From: Candidatus Latescibacter sp.
GTDB taxonomy: Bacteria; Latescibacterota; Latescibacteria; Latescibacterales; Latescibacteraceae
Length of the DNA: 50,131 nucleotides
Direction of reading: 5' to 3'
NCBI GenBank assembly: GCA_030692375.1
Contig: JAUYCD010000063.1
Coordinates: forward strand, 1-50,131
This document shows, piece by piece, positions 40,581 to 49,176 of the stretch; positions within the stretch are counted from its first letter, which is position 1, and each line of letters starts with the position of its first letter. The notes under the pieces were generated by a model that did not search any database, had not been told where the DNA came from, and saw nothing but the letters and a program-made list of their open reading frames with translations. The translations under genes and the position numbers were made by a program.

Positions 40581-40856
40581 ATGAAAGCAAAATACGTCCA
40601 CACCAACCTTATCGCCGAGGACTGGCGGAAACTCGCGGATTTTTATACACGCGTATTCGGCTGCATCGTTGTCCCGCCTGAGAGGGATTTCGCCGGTGAA
40701 ACACTCGATGCGGGCACAGGTCTTGTCCATGCGCATCTGCGCGGCGTTCATCTCCGGCTACCCGGCTGGGGTGAAGATGCTCCGACCATCGAGATTTTCG
40801 GTTATGACAGATGGCATGAACAAGAAAGCATTCCGCATTGTATGGGGAGAACATGA
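40581..40856 (+). pseudogene. VOC-superfamily protein, C-terminally truncated
   Basis: Starts MKAKYVHTNLIAEDWRKLADFY, a clear glyoxalase/bleomycin-resistance (VOC) opening, and stays family-like to HLRLPGWGEDAPTIEIFGYD (residues 57-76). The remaining 15 residues are unrelated, and the product ends at 91 aa instead of about 130-140. The second beta-alpha-beta-beta-beta unit, with its conserved Glu, is missing. The tail runs into the promoter-proximal sequence of the next gene and its stop overlaps that gene's start (ATGA). It is probably a deletion remnant; function should be lost. Confidence 0.68.
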
Positions 40857-41626
40857 AAAAGATACTGATCCTGCTGAGTCTTTCAGCGATATGTGCTGCC
40901 TCCCTCTATGCCGCAGATGAAGAACCCGGGCGCCCGGAGTACACGATCAAGCGATGCACGGGAAAGATTGTCATTGACGGTATTTTAGATGATCCGGACT
41001 GGGCGGCCGCCGAATCTCTTGGCGATTTAAAGTTCCCGTGGTATAACTATGAAAAACATGAAGAAACCAAGAAAGCCGAACTCGAGAAAACAGAAGTTAA
41101 AATGCTCTGGGATGATGACTTTTTATACGTGTACTATACATGTGAAGATAAACATATCTGGGCCGACCACTATAATTCCAACTCGCAGACTTACAAAGAC
41201 GACTGTGTTGAGTTTTTCTGGAATCCGAATCCCGGCGACGGCAATGCATATAACATGTTCGAAATCAACTGCATCGGCAACCGGCTGAGCATGTATAACG
41301 ACCCTGACAGGAGGGGCGCCAGGGGCGGCGGACGATTTACCATGCCGCCACATATAGGGCATGTGATAAAAGGGACTTTAAACAATGATGAGGATATCGA
41401 CGAAGGTTGGATCATCGAGATGGCGATCAGATTCGAGGATTATCCTGAACTGCTCAAAGAAAAGCCCAAAGATGGAACATTGTGGCGCGCCGGTGTAAAC
41501 CGCTGCGGCGGCATGACAAATTGGCAGGACAGTATGTGGTCGCCGGAGTGGGGAAAAACAGTTGGCAGCTTTCATTTATATTCATTTTTCGGGAAATTGT
41601 ATTTTAGCGATAAACCTGTAAAATAA
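40853..41626 (+). CDS. Secreted CBM9-like protein
   Basis: 257-aa exported protein: signal peptide to about SLYAAD (residue 21), then a single CBM9-like (DOMON-type beta sandwich) domain. Landmarks: GKIVIDGILDDPDWAAAESL (37-56), EVKMLWDDDFLYVYYTCED, DDCVEFFWNPNPGDGNAYNM and GWIIEMAIRFEDY. Such domains bind reducing ends of sugars or act as whole secreted proteins. GGGGAG lies just before the ATG at 40853, which overlaps the truncated VOC frame. The next gene (the oxidoreductase) starts 19 bp later, so the two form one operon. Confidence 0.82.
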   Translation: MKKILILLSLSAICAASLYAADEEPGRPEYTIKRCTGKIVIDGILDDPDWAAAESLGDLKFPWYNYEKHEETKKAELEKTEVKMLWDDDFLYVYYTCEDKHIWADHYNSNSQTYKDDCVEFFWNPNPGDGNAYNMFEINCIGNRLSMYNDPDRRGARGGGRFTMPPHIGHVIKGTLNNDEDIDEGWIIEMAIRFEDYPELLKEKPKDGTLWRAGVNRCGGMTNWQDSMWSPEWGKTVGSFHLYSFFGKLYFSDKPVK

Positions 41627-41645
41627 CTGAGGAATGAGGAAAATT

Positions 41646-42719
41646 ATGGAAACTCGTCGTTCGTTCATCGGGAAAGCGGCGCTGGCGGGTATTGCCGGGA
41701 TTGTGGCGTCCAGGACCGCGCCGGCTTTCGCGCAGAATATGGGAATGATCAAAATCGGTCATCTGGGGCTCGGCTCGCACAATTTTCTCGGGTCGTTCAA
41801 CAATCCGCCCGCCGACATGAAAGGCAAGGTGAAAGCCCGCCCGTACGCTGTCTGGGATGATGTCCCCGCGGTGGCTGAGAAGCTGAAACAATCTCAGGGA
41901 TTCGAGAAGGTGATGACCGACCCGGTGCAGCTCGCGAAGGAATCGGATGCGGTGCATGTCGAGCACGCCGATTACCGCCGTGCGCTGGAGCTTGCCCGCC
42001 CGGCGCTGGAGATGGGAAAGCCGGTGTTCATAAACCGCCCGTTCACCTATACCATCGCCGACGCCGAGGAGACAGTCCGCCTGGCAAAGGCATACAAAGC
42101 CCCGCTCATGAGCGCCTCCTCGCTGGAGTTCCAGCCGGAAGTGGCGGACATGCAGCAATTCGCCAAAGAAAAGGGGCCGATACGGGCGTACGAGGCATAC
42201 TGCCCGGAACAGCATTTCACCTGGATGTTCCCCCATGTGATCAACTACGCCCACGCGGCATTCGGCGGCGGAATAGATACGGCGTATTTCACGGGAACCT
42301 ATAATATGGATCTGGGGAAATGGATCGACGAGCACCTGCCCTTTGGGACCTCGCTCTGCGTCCTGACCTGGAAATCCCGAAACGGCCAGCCGCCCATGAT
42401 CGGCATGAACACCATCGGCAATTATCCAGGCGCCTTCCATATCAACGCCTATGGGGTAGGTGAGAACAAGACTTTCACCGCCGGGCCGAAGCTGTTCGAA
42501 TACATGTTCCGCGCCCTGCATGCGTTTTATACCGAGCGAACGATTCCCCGGCCCTACGAGGCCATCCTCGAAGAGCACCGTGCGCTCGCGGCGGCTAATG
42601 TGTCGCGCCTTTCCGGCCGGGCGGTGAGTCTGGACTCCCTGGGCGGCAGCGACGCGGTTCCCTATTCGGAGGACATCCGCTGGTGGGTGGTAAGGAATTA
42701 TCTGAAGGCGAAGGGCTGA
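41646..42719 (+). CDS. Tat-exported Gfo/Idh/MocA-family oxidoreductase
   Basis: 357-aa protein with a twin-arginine signal (TRRSFIGKAALAGIAG, residues 3-18) and cleavage near AFAQ, so it is predicted to fold in the cytoplasm with its nicotinamide cofactor before export. The Rossmann domain begins IKIGHLGLGSHN, but the usual GxGxxG is relaxed. EMGKPVFINRPFTY contains the place of the EKP motif, with Asn-Arg-Pro instead, which suggests altered or lost dehydrogenase chemistry. GAGGA lies 5 bp before the ATG at 41646. Exported members of this superfamily are common in polysaccharide-degrading bacteria. It is cotranscribed with the CBM9-like gene. Confidence 0.8.
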   Translation: METRRSFIGKAALAGIAGIVASRTAPAFAQNMGMIKIGHLGLGSHNFLGSFNNPPADMKGKVKARPYAVWDDVPAVAEKLKQSQGFEKVMTDPVQLAKESDAVHVEHADYRRALELARPALEMGKPVFINRPFTYTIADAEETVRLAKAYKAPLMSASSLEFQPEVADMQQFAKEKGPIRAYEAYCPEQHFTWMFPHVINYAHAAFGGGIDTAYFTGTYNMDLGKWIDEHLPFGTSLCVLTWKSRNGQPPMIGMNTIGNYPGAFHINAYGVGENKTFTAGPKLFEYMFRALHAFYTERTIPRPYEAILEEHRALAAANVSRLSGRAVSLDSLGGSDAVPYSEDIRWWVVRNYLKAKG

Positions 42720-42721
42720 TG

Positions 42722-42892
42722 AAACTCACCCCCTGACCCCCTCTCTAATAGAGGGGGAAACAGAAGGCTCGCAACGAGTTATCTCCTCTCTATTATAGAG
42801 AGGAGACCAAGAGGTGAGTTTAGAAAAAGCGGGATTTCATTCAATAAAGTGTTTTTCAGAAGCCTTTCAAATCCCATGAATCACGGTTCAGA
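42722..42892. repeat. Family B-like repeat followed by a D arm
   Basis: ACTCACCCCCTGACCCCCTC and GAGGTGAGTTT bound two hairpins (CTCTCTAATAGAGGG and TCTCTATTATAGAGAG). A solitary right D arm (TCACGGTTCAGAC) ends at 42892. It fills the convergent gap between the oxidoreductase and the ceramidase-like gene. Confidence 0.65.
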
Positions 42893-42909
42893 CTTTCTTT
42901 CCTTTTGGA

Positions 42910-44334
42910 CTATTTTTCCACTATCCCGATCAGCTCTTCCGAAGAGTCGATTATCCCCTGTTCGGCTTTGGGGGAGAAAGGGCTGATGAGCGCTGCATAG
43001 CCGTCCTCCAGGAACTCGTCGGCGGTCGGCAGATATCCGCCCATGGCGCCGGCCAAACCGACTACGAAGGTCTTTTTCACCGGCGACTGCTGCTTCACTT
43101 TCAACCCGATCTCGGAGAATACCTCGCAGGGGAATGTTACTATAGCGGTGTCGCCTATCCGGAACGCCTGCTGGTAAATGGTGATGGATTTGGCGCGGTT
43201 GGGATTGGCGACCCGTTTGGCGGCTTGCAGTCTCAACCCGGCCAGATAATTCTCCACCCGGAAGGAATCGAGCCTCCGTTTCCCGATATTGGCGGAATTC
43301 TCTTCCATCTTCTTGAGCGTTGCGGCGGCTTCATCAGCCTGTTTCTGAGCCTCTTCCACAGTCAGGTAGAAACTCTCGCGGGCCGGGAGGACAGTTGATT
43401 TCTGAGTAGCCTTCACCTCCACATTCTGCGCGGTTATTATAGCGGGGAGCGCTTTCAGTACCGCATCGCTCATCTGGTTTCCCTTCAATTCAGCATATTC
43501 GAAGGTGCGGAGGGGAACTGCCGCCCCGATGGCTGAAAGCTCGGCGGAATAGCCTACTTTGATGTCTCCCTGCGCCGACTGATAGAAGGCAACCCAGACA
43601 TCATTTCCTACTTTTTTCTTTATTCCCTCGATGGCATAGTACGGCCAGTCTTCCGTGAACTTGTAGCTGTGGAGATCGAGTGTGGAAGGATGGCAGCCGT
43701 AATTGAATGCCACTCCGAGAAGCTTGCCCTTGGCATCCTCCACTTTTATAAGCCCCACTGTCGGGTCAGGGTGCACACCGCCGTAGAGCATGCGGCGGTC
43801 GTTGCGCCCCAATTCAAACACCCTGGTGATGTCGGTGCCGATCCGGCCGGGAACACGCTTCTTCCAGGCATCCACCGCGCTTGAGATGGAGCGCTCCACG
43901 AGGAGTTTGGAGTAGGCATCCTCCGGTCCTTGAATCGCCGGACCGGAATGGGTGTGGGTACAGCTTACCATGATGTTTTCAACCGGGATACCGGTCTCTT
44001 TGTTAACGCCATTGCGAACCTGGTCGAAGAGATTCCGTGAAATGTTCACTATCGCCACGGTCATGAACACAACGGTTGTTCCGTCTGATCCCTCGATCAC
44101 CAGGCTGCGGGCATGAAGCTCGTCATGGATGCCGTCGGAAGGTTTCGTGCGGGCATATCCGGCCATGGCTGTGCCGATAGGAGCTGTGATGATGGTTTCA
44201 CCCACCCCTACTTTAACCTCTGCGGATTTTGCACCAGCGGCCTGGGGAGCAGAAAATCCCAGACCGCAATAAACCAGAAAAAGAACTGCCGCCGCGCCGT
44301 AGACAAAAAAATACCTCGTCCAGCCGTTTCTCAT
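42910..44334 (-). CDS. Neutral/alkaline ceramidase-like secreted hydrolase
   Basis: 474-aa exported protein (hydrophobic signal to about GLGFSAP). The family hallmarks are at VSCTHTHSGPA (123-133, the zinc-site His residues) and FNYGCHPSTLDL. The N-terminus VGVGETIITAPIGTAMAGYA is the typical start of the ceramidase-like domain, and PCEVFSEIG is near the end. Related proteins in environmental bacteria are often not ceramidases, so an amide- or ester-hydrolase role on lipids or sugars is open. AAGGAGG precedes the ATG at 44334. It is on the minus strand, convergent with the oxidoreductase operon. Confidence 0.8.
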   Translation of the reverse strand: MRNGWTRYFFVYGAAAVLFLVYCGLGFSAPQAAGAKSAEVKVGVGETIITAPIGTAMAGYARTKPSDGIHDELHARSLVIEGSDGTTVVFMTVAIVNISRNLFDQVRNGVNKETGIPVENIMVSCTHTHSGPAIQGPEDAYSKLLVERSISSAVDAWKKRVPGRIGTDITRVFELGRNDRRMLYGGVHPDPTVGLIKVEDAKGKLLGVAFNYGCHPSTLDLHSYKFTEDWPYYAIEGIKKKVGNDVWVAFYQSAQGDIKVGYSAELSAIGAAVPLRTFEYAELKGNQMSDAVLKALPAIITAQNVEVKATQKSTVLPARESFYLTVEEAQKQADEAAATLKKMEENSANIGKRRLDSFRVENYLAGLRLQAAKRVANPNRAKSITIYQQAFRIGDTAIVTFPCEVFSEIGLKVKQQSPVKKTFVVGLAGAMGGYLPTADEFLEDGYAALISPFSPKAEQGIIDSSEELIGIVEK

Positions 44335-44404
44335 GGTACTGACCTCCTTGTGTAAGATGTTAAAGCACAGTAAGAAAAAAAAACGCATAACCCTTTGCTG
44401 CGGG

Positions 44405-44523
44405 GTAGAATCCCCCCTGTCCTTTATTAAGGGGGGCAACCGATACCATCGGCGGTAGAATGGTTTTTCTATTTTATCTCCCTTAGTAAGGGGGATGTCA
44501 CCGTAGGTGACAGGGGGATCATC
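44405..44523. repeat. GC-rich palindromic repeat, C-like
   Basis: AATCCCCCCTGTCCTTTATT and GTGACAGGGGGATC form the outer pair, with GATGTCACCGTAGGTGACA inside. It is like the C family in style but different in sequence. It lies between the ceramidase-like and MFS genes, both on the minus strand. Confidence 0.6.
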
Positions 44524-44595
44524 TTTGGAGACCTCGCAACTTGCTGCGAGGAAGTTTTTTCAACGCGGAAATATATAGGGTATTACAGTATTTCC

Positions 44596-45753
44596 CTACT
44601 TTTTTTTCACAAAAAGCAGGATGCCTGCCGCAGTGAAAGCCAGTCCAGCGCCGGTCAGAAAAGCGGCGAACTGTCCGAACTCGTGCCAGAGCAGGCCGAA
44701 CCCCGCGCTGGCCGGTAGCAGGGCGAACCCTTTTGCCGCGTTGTAGACCCCGTACGCAGAGCTCCGCCGTTCACGGGTGGAGAGCGCCGCCACCCATGCC
44801 CCCTCCGCCGGCTCGATCATGCCGATAGAAAGTCCGTATAGAATGAAAACGAGAATGAGCAGTATGTTCGAGTTGAAAGTCCCGAACGCAAGATAAATGA
44901 TCGCATACAGGCCAAGCCCCGCCAGATAGACCGGTTTGGCGCTGAAACGGTCGGTGCTCTTTCCACCCGCCCAGGCGCCGGTTATTTTCATCGTGTGGTG
45001 GAACGCCCAGAGGAGAGCGATAAAGGGAGTGGACACCCCCACATCATGGAGTCTCAGGATCAGGAAAGCGTCGGATGAATTCCCCAGGGTGAACACGAAC
45101 ACCGCGGCGAGAAGGAGCCGGAAATCCCGGCTTAATTTCAAAGGGGCCGGTTTGGAAGGCAGAGTGTCTTTTTCGCTGTCGGAAAGCGGCGGTTCCCGCA
45201 GGGTAAACAGGATGATGAGAAGAACAATAGAGGGAATGGCCGCGCAGAGAATCACCTGTTTGATGGAGAATCCGAGGGAAGAGATAAGGAGAGCGGCGCA
45301 CAGCGGCCCGATGACCGCTCCCGTGTGATCCATCATGCGCTGGAAGCCGAATGCAGTTCCGCGCCTCTCCGGAACGGTGGAATCGGCGATCATGGCGTCA
45401 CGGGGCGCGCCGCGCATCCCTTTGCCCACCCGGTCGGAAAACCGGAGAAAGAGTACCATAGGCCACACGGTCGCCAGGGCGATCAGGGGGCGGGTAATTC
45501 CGGCCAGGGCATATCCGAATATCACGAACGGAGTTCTTCTCCGGATACGGTCCGACCAGAAACCACTCGCCAGTTTCAGAAACATGCCGGTGGTTTCCGC
45601 GACCCCTTCGATGATGCCGATAACCATCGGCCCTCCGCCGGGCAGGGCAGCGAGAAAAAGGGGAAGGAGCGGGAACACCATCTCGCTCGAGATGTCGTTC
45701 AGAAGGCTCAGAATTCCGAGCTTAATGACAATCTGGGGGATAGCTTTTTTCAT
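44596..45753 (-). CDS. Major facilitator superfamily transporter
   Basis: 385-aa inner-membrane protein with about twelve hydrophobic helices. GFWSDRIRRRTPFVIFGY (near residue 68) is the conserved loop 2-3 signature of the superfamily, and DRVGKGMRGAPRDAMIAD (about 112-129) is typical of a subgroup annotated as drug or sugar exporters. NDISSEMVFPLLPLFL at the N-terminus is shared by that subgroup. The start is placed at 45753; the upstream frame is unsupported and no good ribosome binding site is visible. Substrate unknown. It may carry sugar products of the nearby secreted enzymes, or be unrelated. Confidence 0.88.
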   Translation of the reverse strand: MKKAIPQIVIKLGILSLLNDISSEMVFPLLPLFLAALPGGGPMVIGIIEGVAETTGMFLKLASGFWSDRIRRRTPFVIFGYALAGITRPLIALATVWPMVLFLRFSDRVGKGMRGAPRDAMIADSTVPERRGTAFGFQRMMDHTGAVIGPLCAALLISSLGFSIKQVILCAAIPSIVLLIILFTLREPPLSDSEKDTLPSKPAPLKLSRDFRLLLAAVFVFTLGNSSDAFLILRLHDVGVSTPFIALLWAFHHTMKITGAWAGGKSTDRFSAKPVYLAGLGLYAIIYLAFGTFNSNILLILVFILYGLSIGMIEPAEGAWVAALSTRERRSSAYGVYNAAKGFALLPASAGFGLLWHEFGQFAAFLTGAGLAFTAAGILLFVKKK

Positions 45754-45902
45754 GGAGAACGTTTCAGAGAAATGGAAAATAAGATGACGCCGGATACCGT
45801 GAACAGTCAACATAATATAAAGCGGCGGATTTTCCATACGCATATTTTTGAAAATTATAGTTCAAATAAATCTGGTATTCCGGGGGGGAACCCTTTAGAT
45901 TA

Positions 45903-46284
45903 AAAGTCTGAACCATGATTCATGGGATGAAAGGATTGCCTTGATTGAAAGATTGTCTGAACCATGATTCGTAGGATTAAAGGATTACCTTGATTGAAAC
46001 GAAAAAAATCAGGATAATCTTGAGCCAATTGCAAAAGTCATATTATTTTACGAAGCCCCCTTACTGTCCTTTGGACATCCTTCCCCCTGAAGGGGGCAGG
46101 ACACGGCTTCATCGTGCCTGCGAAGCAGCAAAGACTGTGGAGCATCGACTTCCCTTGCCCCCCATTGGGGGGAAAGGGACTGAGGGTTAGGGGGCTAAAG
46201 TTAACAATTTGCCTTTTTTTAGTATAAAAACGACTTTTGCAATTGGCTCTCTTGTAATCATGTAAATCAAGGTTCAGACAATAT
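45903..46284. mobile_element. Composite D-C-D element with 18-bp perfect terminal repeats
   Basis: Two direct D units (AGTCTGAACCATGATTCATG.. and TGTCTGAACCATGATTCGTA.., 45905 and 45955) lead into an inner element with perfect 18-bp ends GAGCCAATTGCAAAAGTC (46022-46039) and GACTTTTGCAATTGGCTC (46232-46249). Its core is GCCCCCTTACTGTCC.. and ..GGACTGAGGGTTAGGGGGC. An inverted D arm (AAATCAAGGTTCAGACAA) closes it. No protein is encoded. The inner element is 228 bp, MITE size. Confidence 0.82.
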
Positions 46285-46322
46285 GAGCAAACAAGACTAT
46301 TGACTTCTTTCCGAAAATCGAT

Positions 46323-47432
46323 ATGAATGATACATTAAAAATCCTGCATATCAATTCTCAAACCTCCTGGGGAGGCGGCGAGAGTCAGACTCTGGCGCTT
46401 GTCCGGGGGCTTATGGAATGCGGACAGGAGAATATCCTCTTCTGCAAATCTTCCGGAGAGCTGGCACTGCGGGCGGGAAAAACAGGCATACCCGCCGTGC
46501 ACCTTCCTTTTAGGGGCGAATTCGATATATATTCCGCCCTAAGACTCCGCGCCTATGTTAAAAGACGGGGGGTGAATATCGTGCACGCCCACGAGGCGCA
46601 TGCCCACACGACTGCTTTCCTGGCGCTATTGGGGCTGGATTCATGCCGCCTGGTCGTTTCACGGAGGGTGGCTTTCCCGCTCCGCTCCCGGTTCAGCCGG
46701 AAAATCAAATACTCGAACGTGGTGAAAAAGATCATCGCCGTGTCAGACGCTGTGCGAAACAGTCTTATCGCGGAAGGTATCGAACCGGAGAGGATTGTCG
46801 TCATCCGGGACGGATTCTCGCCGGTGAATCTCGAAATGTCGGGAACTATCGCCGAACCGAGGCAAGCGTTCGGACTGACCGGTGAGCAGGTGGTGATCTC
46901 AACCGTGGGATCGCTCACCTCCAACAAGGCGCACCTCGTTCTCCTTCATGCGGCGCACATCCTGGTAAAGAAACACCCGGAAGCTATTTTTCTGTTTGCC
47001 GGAGAAGGGGAAATGCGTCCGCGGATAGAGAGTGAAATCCGCCGCCTCAGGTTGGAAAAACATGTCAGGCTCCTGGGATTCCGGGAAGATATTGCAACCG
47101 TGTACCGTGCCTCGGATATATATGCTGTATCCTCACGGGAAGAAGGCCTGTGCTCTTCCATCCTGGAAGCGATGTATTTCAGACTCCCTGTGGCGGCAAC
47201 CAATACCGGCGGCATCCCGGAACTGGTTCGTCACGGGGTAAACGGATACCTGTCGCCGGTAAATGATCCCGAAACTCTGGCGGAATACTTGCTGACCCTG
47301 ATCGAAAACCCGGAAAAAAGGCGGGAGATGGGAGAGCAGTCGGCAGTCCTGGCAGAACAGAATCGAATGGAAAACACGGTCGAAAAAACACTTGCTGTAT
47401 ACCGGAGCCTCCTTGAGGATTACTATGAATGA
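46323..47432 (+). CDS. Glycosyltransferase family 4 protein
   Basis: 369-aa cytoplasmic glycosyltransferase of the GT-B fold. The N-terminal domain begins LHINSQTSWGGGESQTLALV (9-28) and the nucleotide-sugar domain has VGSLTSNKAHLVLLHAA, FAGEGEMRPRIE and SREEGLCSSILEAM (the EX7E motif) followed by GGIPELVRHGVNGYL. It probably builds envelope polysaccharide or lipopolysaccharide outer chain; the donor sugar cannot be told. No clear ribosome binding site lies upstream. Its stop codon TGA (47430-47432) lies inside the left terminal repeat of a family A element, so the C-terminal residues may have been set by that insertion. Confidence 0.9.
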   Translation: MNDTLKILHINSQTSWGGGESQTLALVRGLMECGQENILFCKSSGELALRAGKTGIPAVHLPFRGEFDIYSALRLRAYVKRRGVNIVHAHEAHAHTTAFLALLGLDSCRLVVSRRVAFPLRSRFSRKIKYSNVVKKIIAVSDAVRNSLIAEGIEPERIVVIRDGFSPVNLEMSGTIAEPRQAFGLTGEQVVISTVGSLTSNKAHLVLLHAAHILVKKHPEAIFLFAGEGEMRPRIESEIRRLRLEKHVRLLGFREDIATVYRASDIYAVSSREEGLCSSILEAMYFRLPVAATNTGGIPELVRHGVNGYLSPVNDPETLAEYLLTLIENPEKRREMGEQSAVLAEQNRMENTVEKTLAVYRSLLEDYYE

Positions 47433-47542
47433 CGACATATTATATTGTATTTTTTCAAAATAGATGCCGAAACTGTTTCATCGTTCCCGCGAAGCGGCAA
47501 CAAGTTCGGCATGACACGTGTCATCCTGAACTTGTTTCAGGA
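47425..47542. mobile_element. Family A element overlapping the glycosyltransferase stop codon
   Basis: Left end ATGAATGACGACATATTATA, the first hairpin with a shortened version of the internal insert (TTTCATCGTTCCCGCGAAGC), ATGACACGTGTCAT and ATCCTGAACTTGTTTCAGGAT. The right end is lost. The TGA that ends the upstream gene is part of ATGACGAC in the terminal repeat. Confidence 0.75.
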
Positions 47543-47599
47543 TCTTGATTCCGGATTATTTCTTTTCGAACTTTTTAAAAAATATTTTTAGGTAACTCC

Positions 47600-49048
47600 A
47601 TGCCGCGGCATCTTTTGGGAATCGATCTGGGTACATCTAGCGTGCGGGCCGGGATATTTCGCGAGGACGGCGCCCGTATTGCCATAGCCGCGCGAGCCTA
47701 TCCCATCGAGACTCCGGTTCCAGGGGCCTCACTGCAGGACCCCGAGCTCTGGTGGCGCCGCACCGGGGAAGCTATCGCCGAAGCCCTGGCGCTCTCGAGC
47801 CTGAAGGGTTCTGACATTTCAGGAATATCCTTTTGCGGGCAGATGCACGGCGCCGTTCTCCTTGACAGCGGCAATGCCCCGGTCGGCTGTGCCGTCATAT
47901 GGGCCGATTCCCGGAGCGCCGCGGAGTGTGAAGAAATCACGGAGATGCTGGGCAGTGATGTCCTCCGGGATACCCTCATGAACCGTATTTTCCCCGGAAC
48001 TCAGGCGGCAATTATCCCCTGGCTGCGGAAACATGAACCGGAAGTCTGGAGAAAGGTGCGCCGGATTCTCCTTCCGAAGGATTACCTGCGATTCCGCATG
48101 TGCGGCCTCTTCAACAGCGAACCCTCCGATGCCTCTGCCACTCTCCTTTTCGACCAGAACCAGCGCGACTGGTCGACAGAGGTTTTGAAAAAACTCAGCA
48201 TCCCGATAGAATTTCTTCCCTTCATCGTCGCCTCCGACCAGGTAATCGCAGAAACCGAGGGCATTGAAGAACAAACCGGAATCCCGGACGGCGTTCCCCT
48301 GGTGCTCGGCGGGGCCGACCAGGCGGCGGCGGCTCTCGGAAACGCGGTGCTCGATGAGGGCGTCATGTTCATTGCGGTGGGGACCGGCGGGCAGATTGTC
48401 ACCCCGCTCCGCTCACCCCGCATATCCCCCGGTCTCTGTCTCAACACCTTCTGCCACCTCCCGGAGTCACGGTGGTACCTGATGGGCGCAACCCTGGCGG
48501 CCGGTTTGAGCCTGCGGTGGTTCCGCGATACCTTTGCCCCGCAGGCATCGTTCTCCGAGCTGGATCATGAAGCCGCCGCGGTTTCCCCCGGGTGCGAGGG
48601 CCTGCGGTTCGCTCCCTATATCGCGGGGAAACGCTCTCCGATGCTGGACCCTTCCGCCGCTGGAAGTTTCACCGGCATCCGTCTCAACCACACCCGGGGA
48701 TATTTCGCCCGGGCGGTGCTGGAGGGGGTGGCGTTTGAACTGCGGGACTCTCTTGATGTCATCGGACAGATGGGAATCCGTCCGCATACGGTCATTCTTT
48801 CCGGCGGCGGGGCAAAAAGCCCGCTCTGGCCGAAAATACTTGCGGATGTGTTCGATCTCCCCCTCGCTCTTTCGGCAAGCGAAGAGGCGGCCTGTTTCGG
48901 GACGGCGCTTTTGGCCGGTGTGGGTGTCGGCGCTTACGGCGACTACTGGAAGGCGGCGGAGCTTGTCCCGAAACCGTCCCAGGTGATCGAACCCAAAAGC
49001 GACAATGTATCGCGATATGAGGAGATATACCGTGGGCGGGAACAGTGA
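47600..49048 (+). CDS. xylB: Xylulokinase
   Basis: FGGY-family sugar kinase of 482 aa, the normal xylulokinase length. LGIDLGTSSVRAGIF (6-20) binds phosphate, ISFCGQMHGAVLLD (near 75) is a xylulokinase-type substrate motif, and VLGGADQAAAALGNAV holds the catalytic Asp (about residue 239). VILSGGGAKSPLWPKILADV is the second adenosine motif. It phosphorylates D-xylulose with ATP for entry to the pentose phosphate pathway. A xylose isomerase is not in the window, so a different ketose is conceivable. Monocistronic. AGGTAA precedes the ATG. Confidence 0.92.
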   Translation: MPRHLLGIDLGTSSVRAGIFREDGARIAIAARAYPIETPVPGASLQDPELWWRRTGEAIAEALALSSLKGSDISGISFCGQMHGAVLLDSGNAPVGCAVIWADSRSAAECEEITEMLGSDVLRDTLMNRIFPGTQAAIIPWLRKHEPEVWRKVRRILLPKDYLRFRMCGLFNSEPSDASATLLFDQNQRDWSTEVLKKLSIPIEFLPFIVASDQVIAETEGIEEQTGIPDGVPLVLGGADQAAAALGNAVLDEGVMFIAVGTGGQIVTPLRSPRISPGLCLNTFCHLPESRWYLMGATLAAGLSLRWFRDTFAPQASFSELDHEAAAVSPGCEGLRFAPYIAGKRSPMLDPSAAGSFTGIRLNHTRGYFARAVLEGVAFELRDSLDVIGQMGIRPHTVILSGGGAKSPLWPKILADVFDLPLALSASEEAACFGTALLAGVGVGAYGDYWKAAELVPKPSQVIEPKSDNVSRYEEIYRGREQ

Positions 49049-49050
49049 AA

Positions 49051-49140
49051 AGATTGTCTGAACCACTGATTCGTGTGATTAAAATGATAAAAGATGATGA
49101 AAAGATAGTCTGAATCTCTGATTCGTGTGATTATATTGAT
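49051..49140. repeat. Tandem direct D arms
   Basis: Two direct copies of the D arm: GTCTGAACCACTGATTCGTG and GTCTGAATCTCTGATTCGTG, each followed by an AT-rich GATTAAAATGATAAAAGATG-like tail. No core element or inverted partner is seen before the next gene. Confidence 0.7.
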
Positions 49141-49176
49141 AAAAAATGAAAAAAACTTGTCAGGCGAAACATTGAG

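Noticed and set aside
49051-49140. Two direct repeats resembling a short CRISPR array
   Set aside because: The repeats are imperfect D arms also found singly and inverted across the window. There is no constant repeat with unique spacers and no cas gene.
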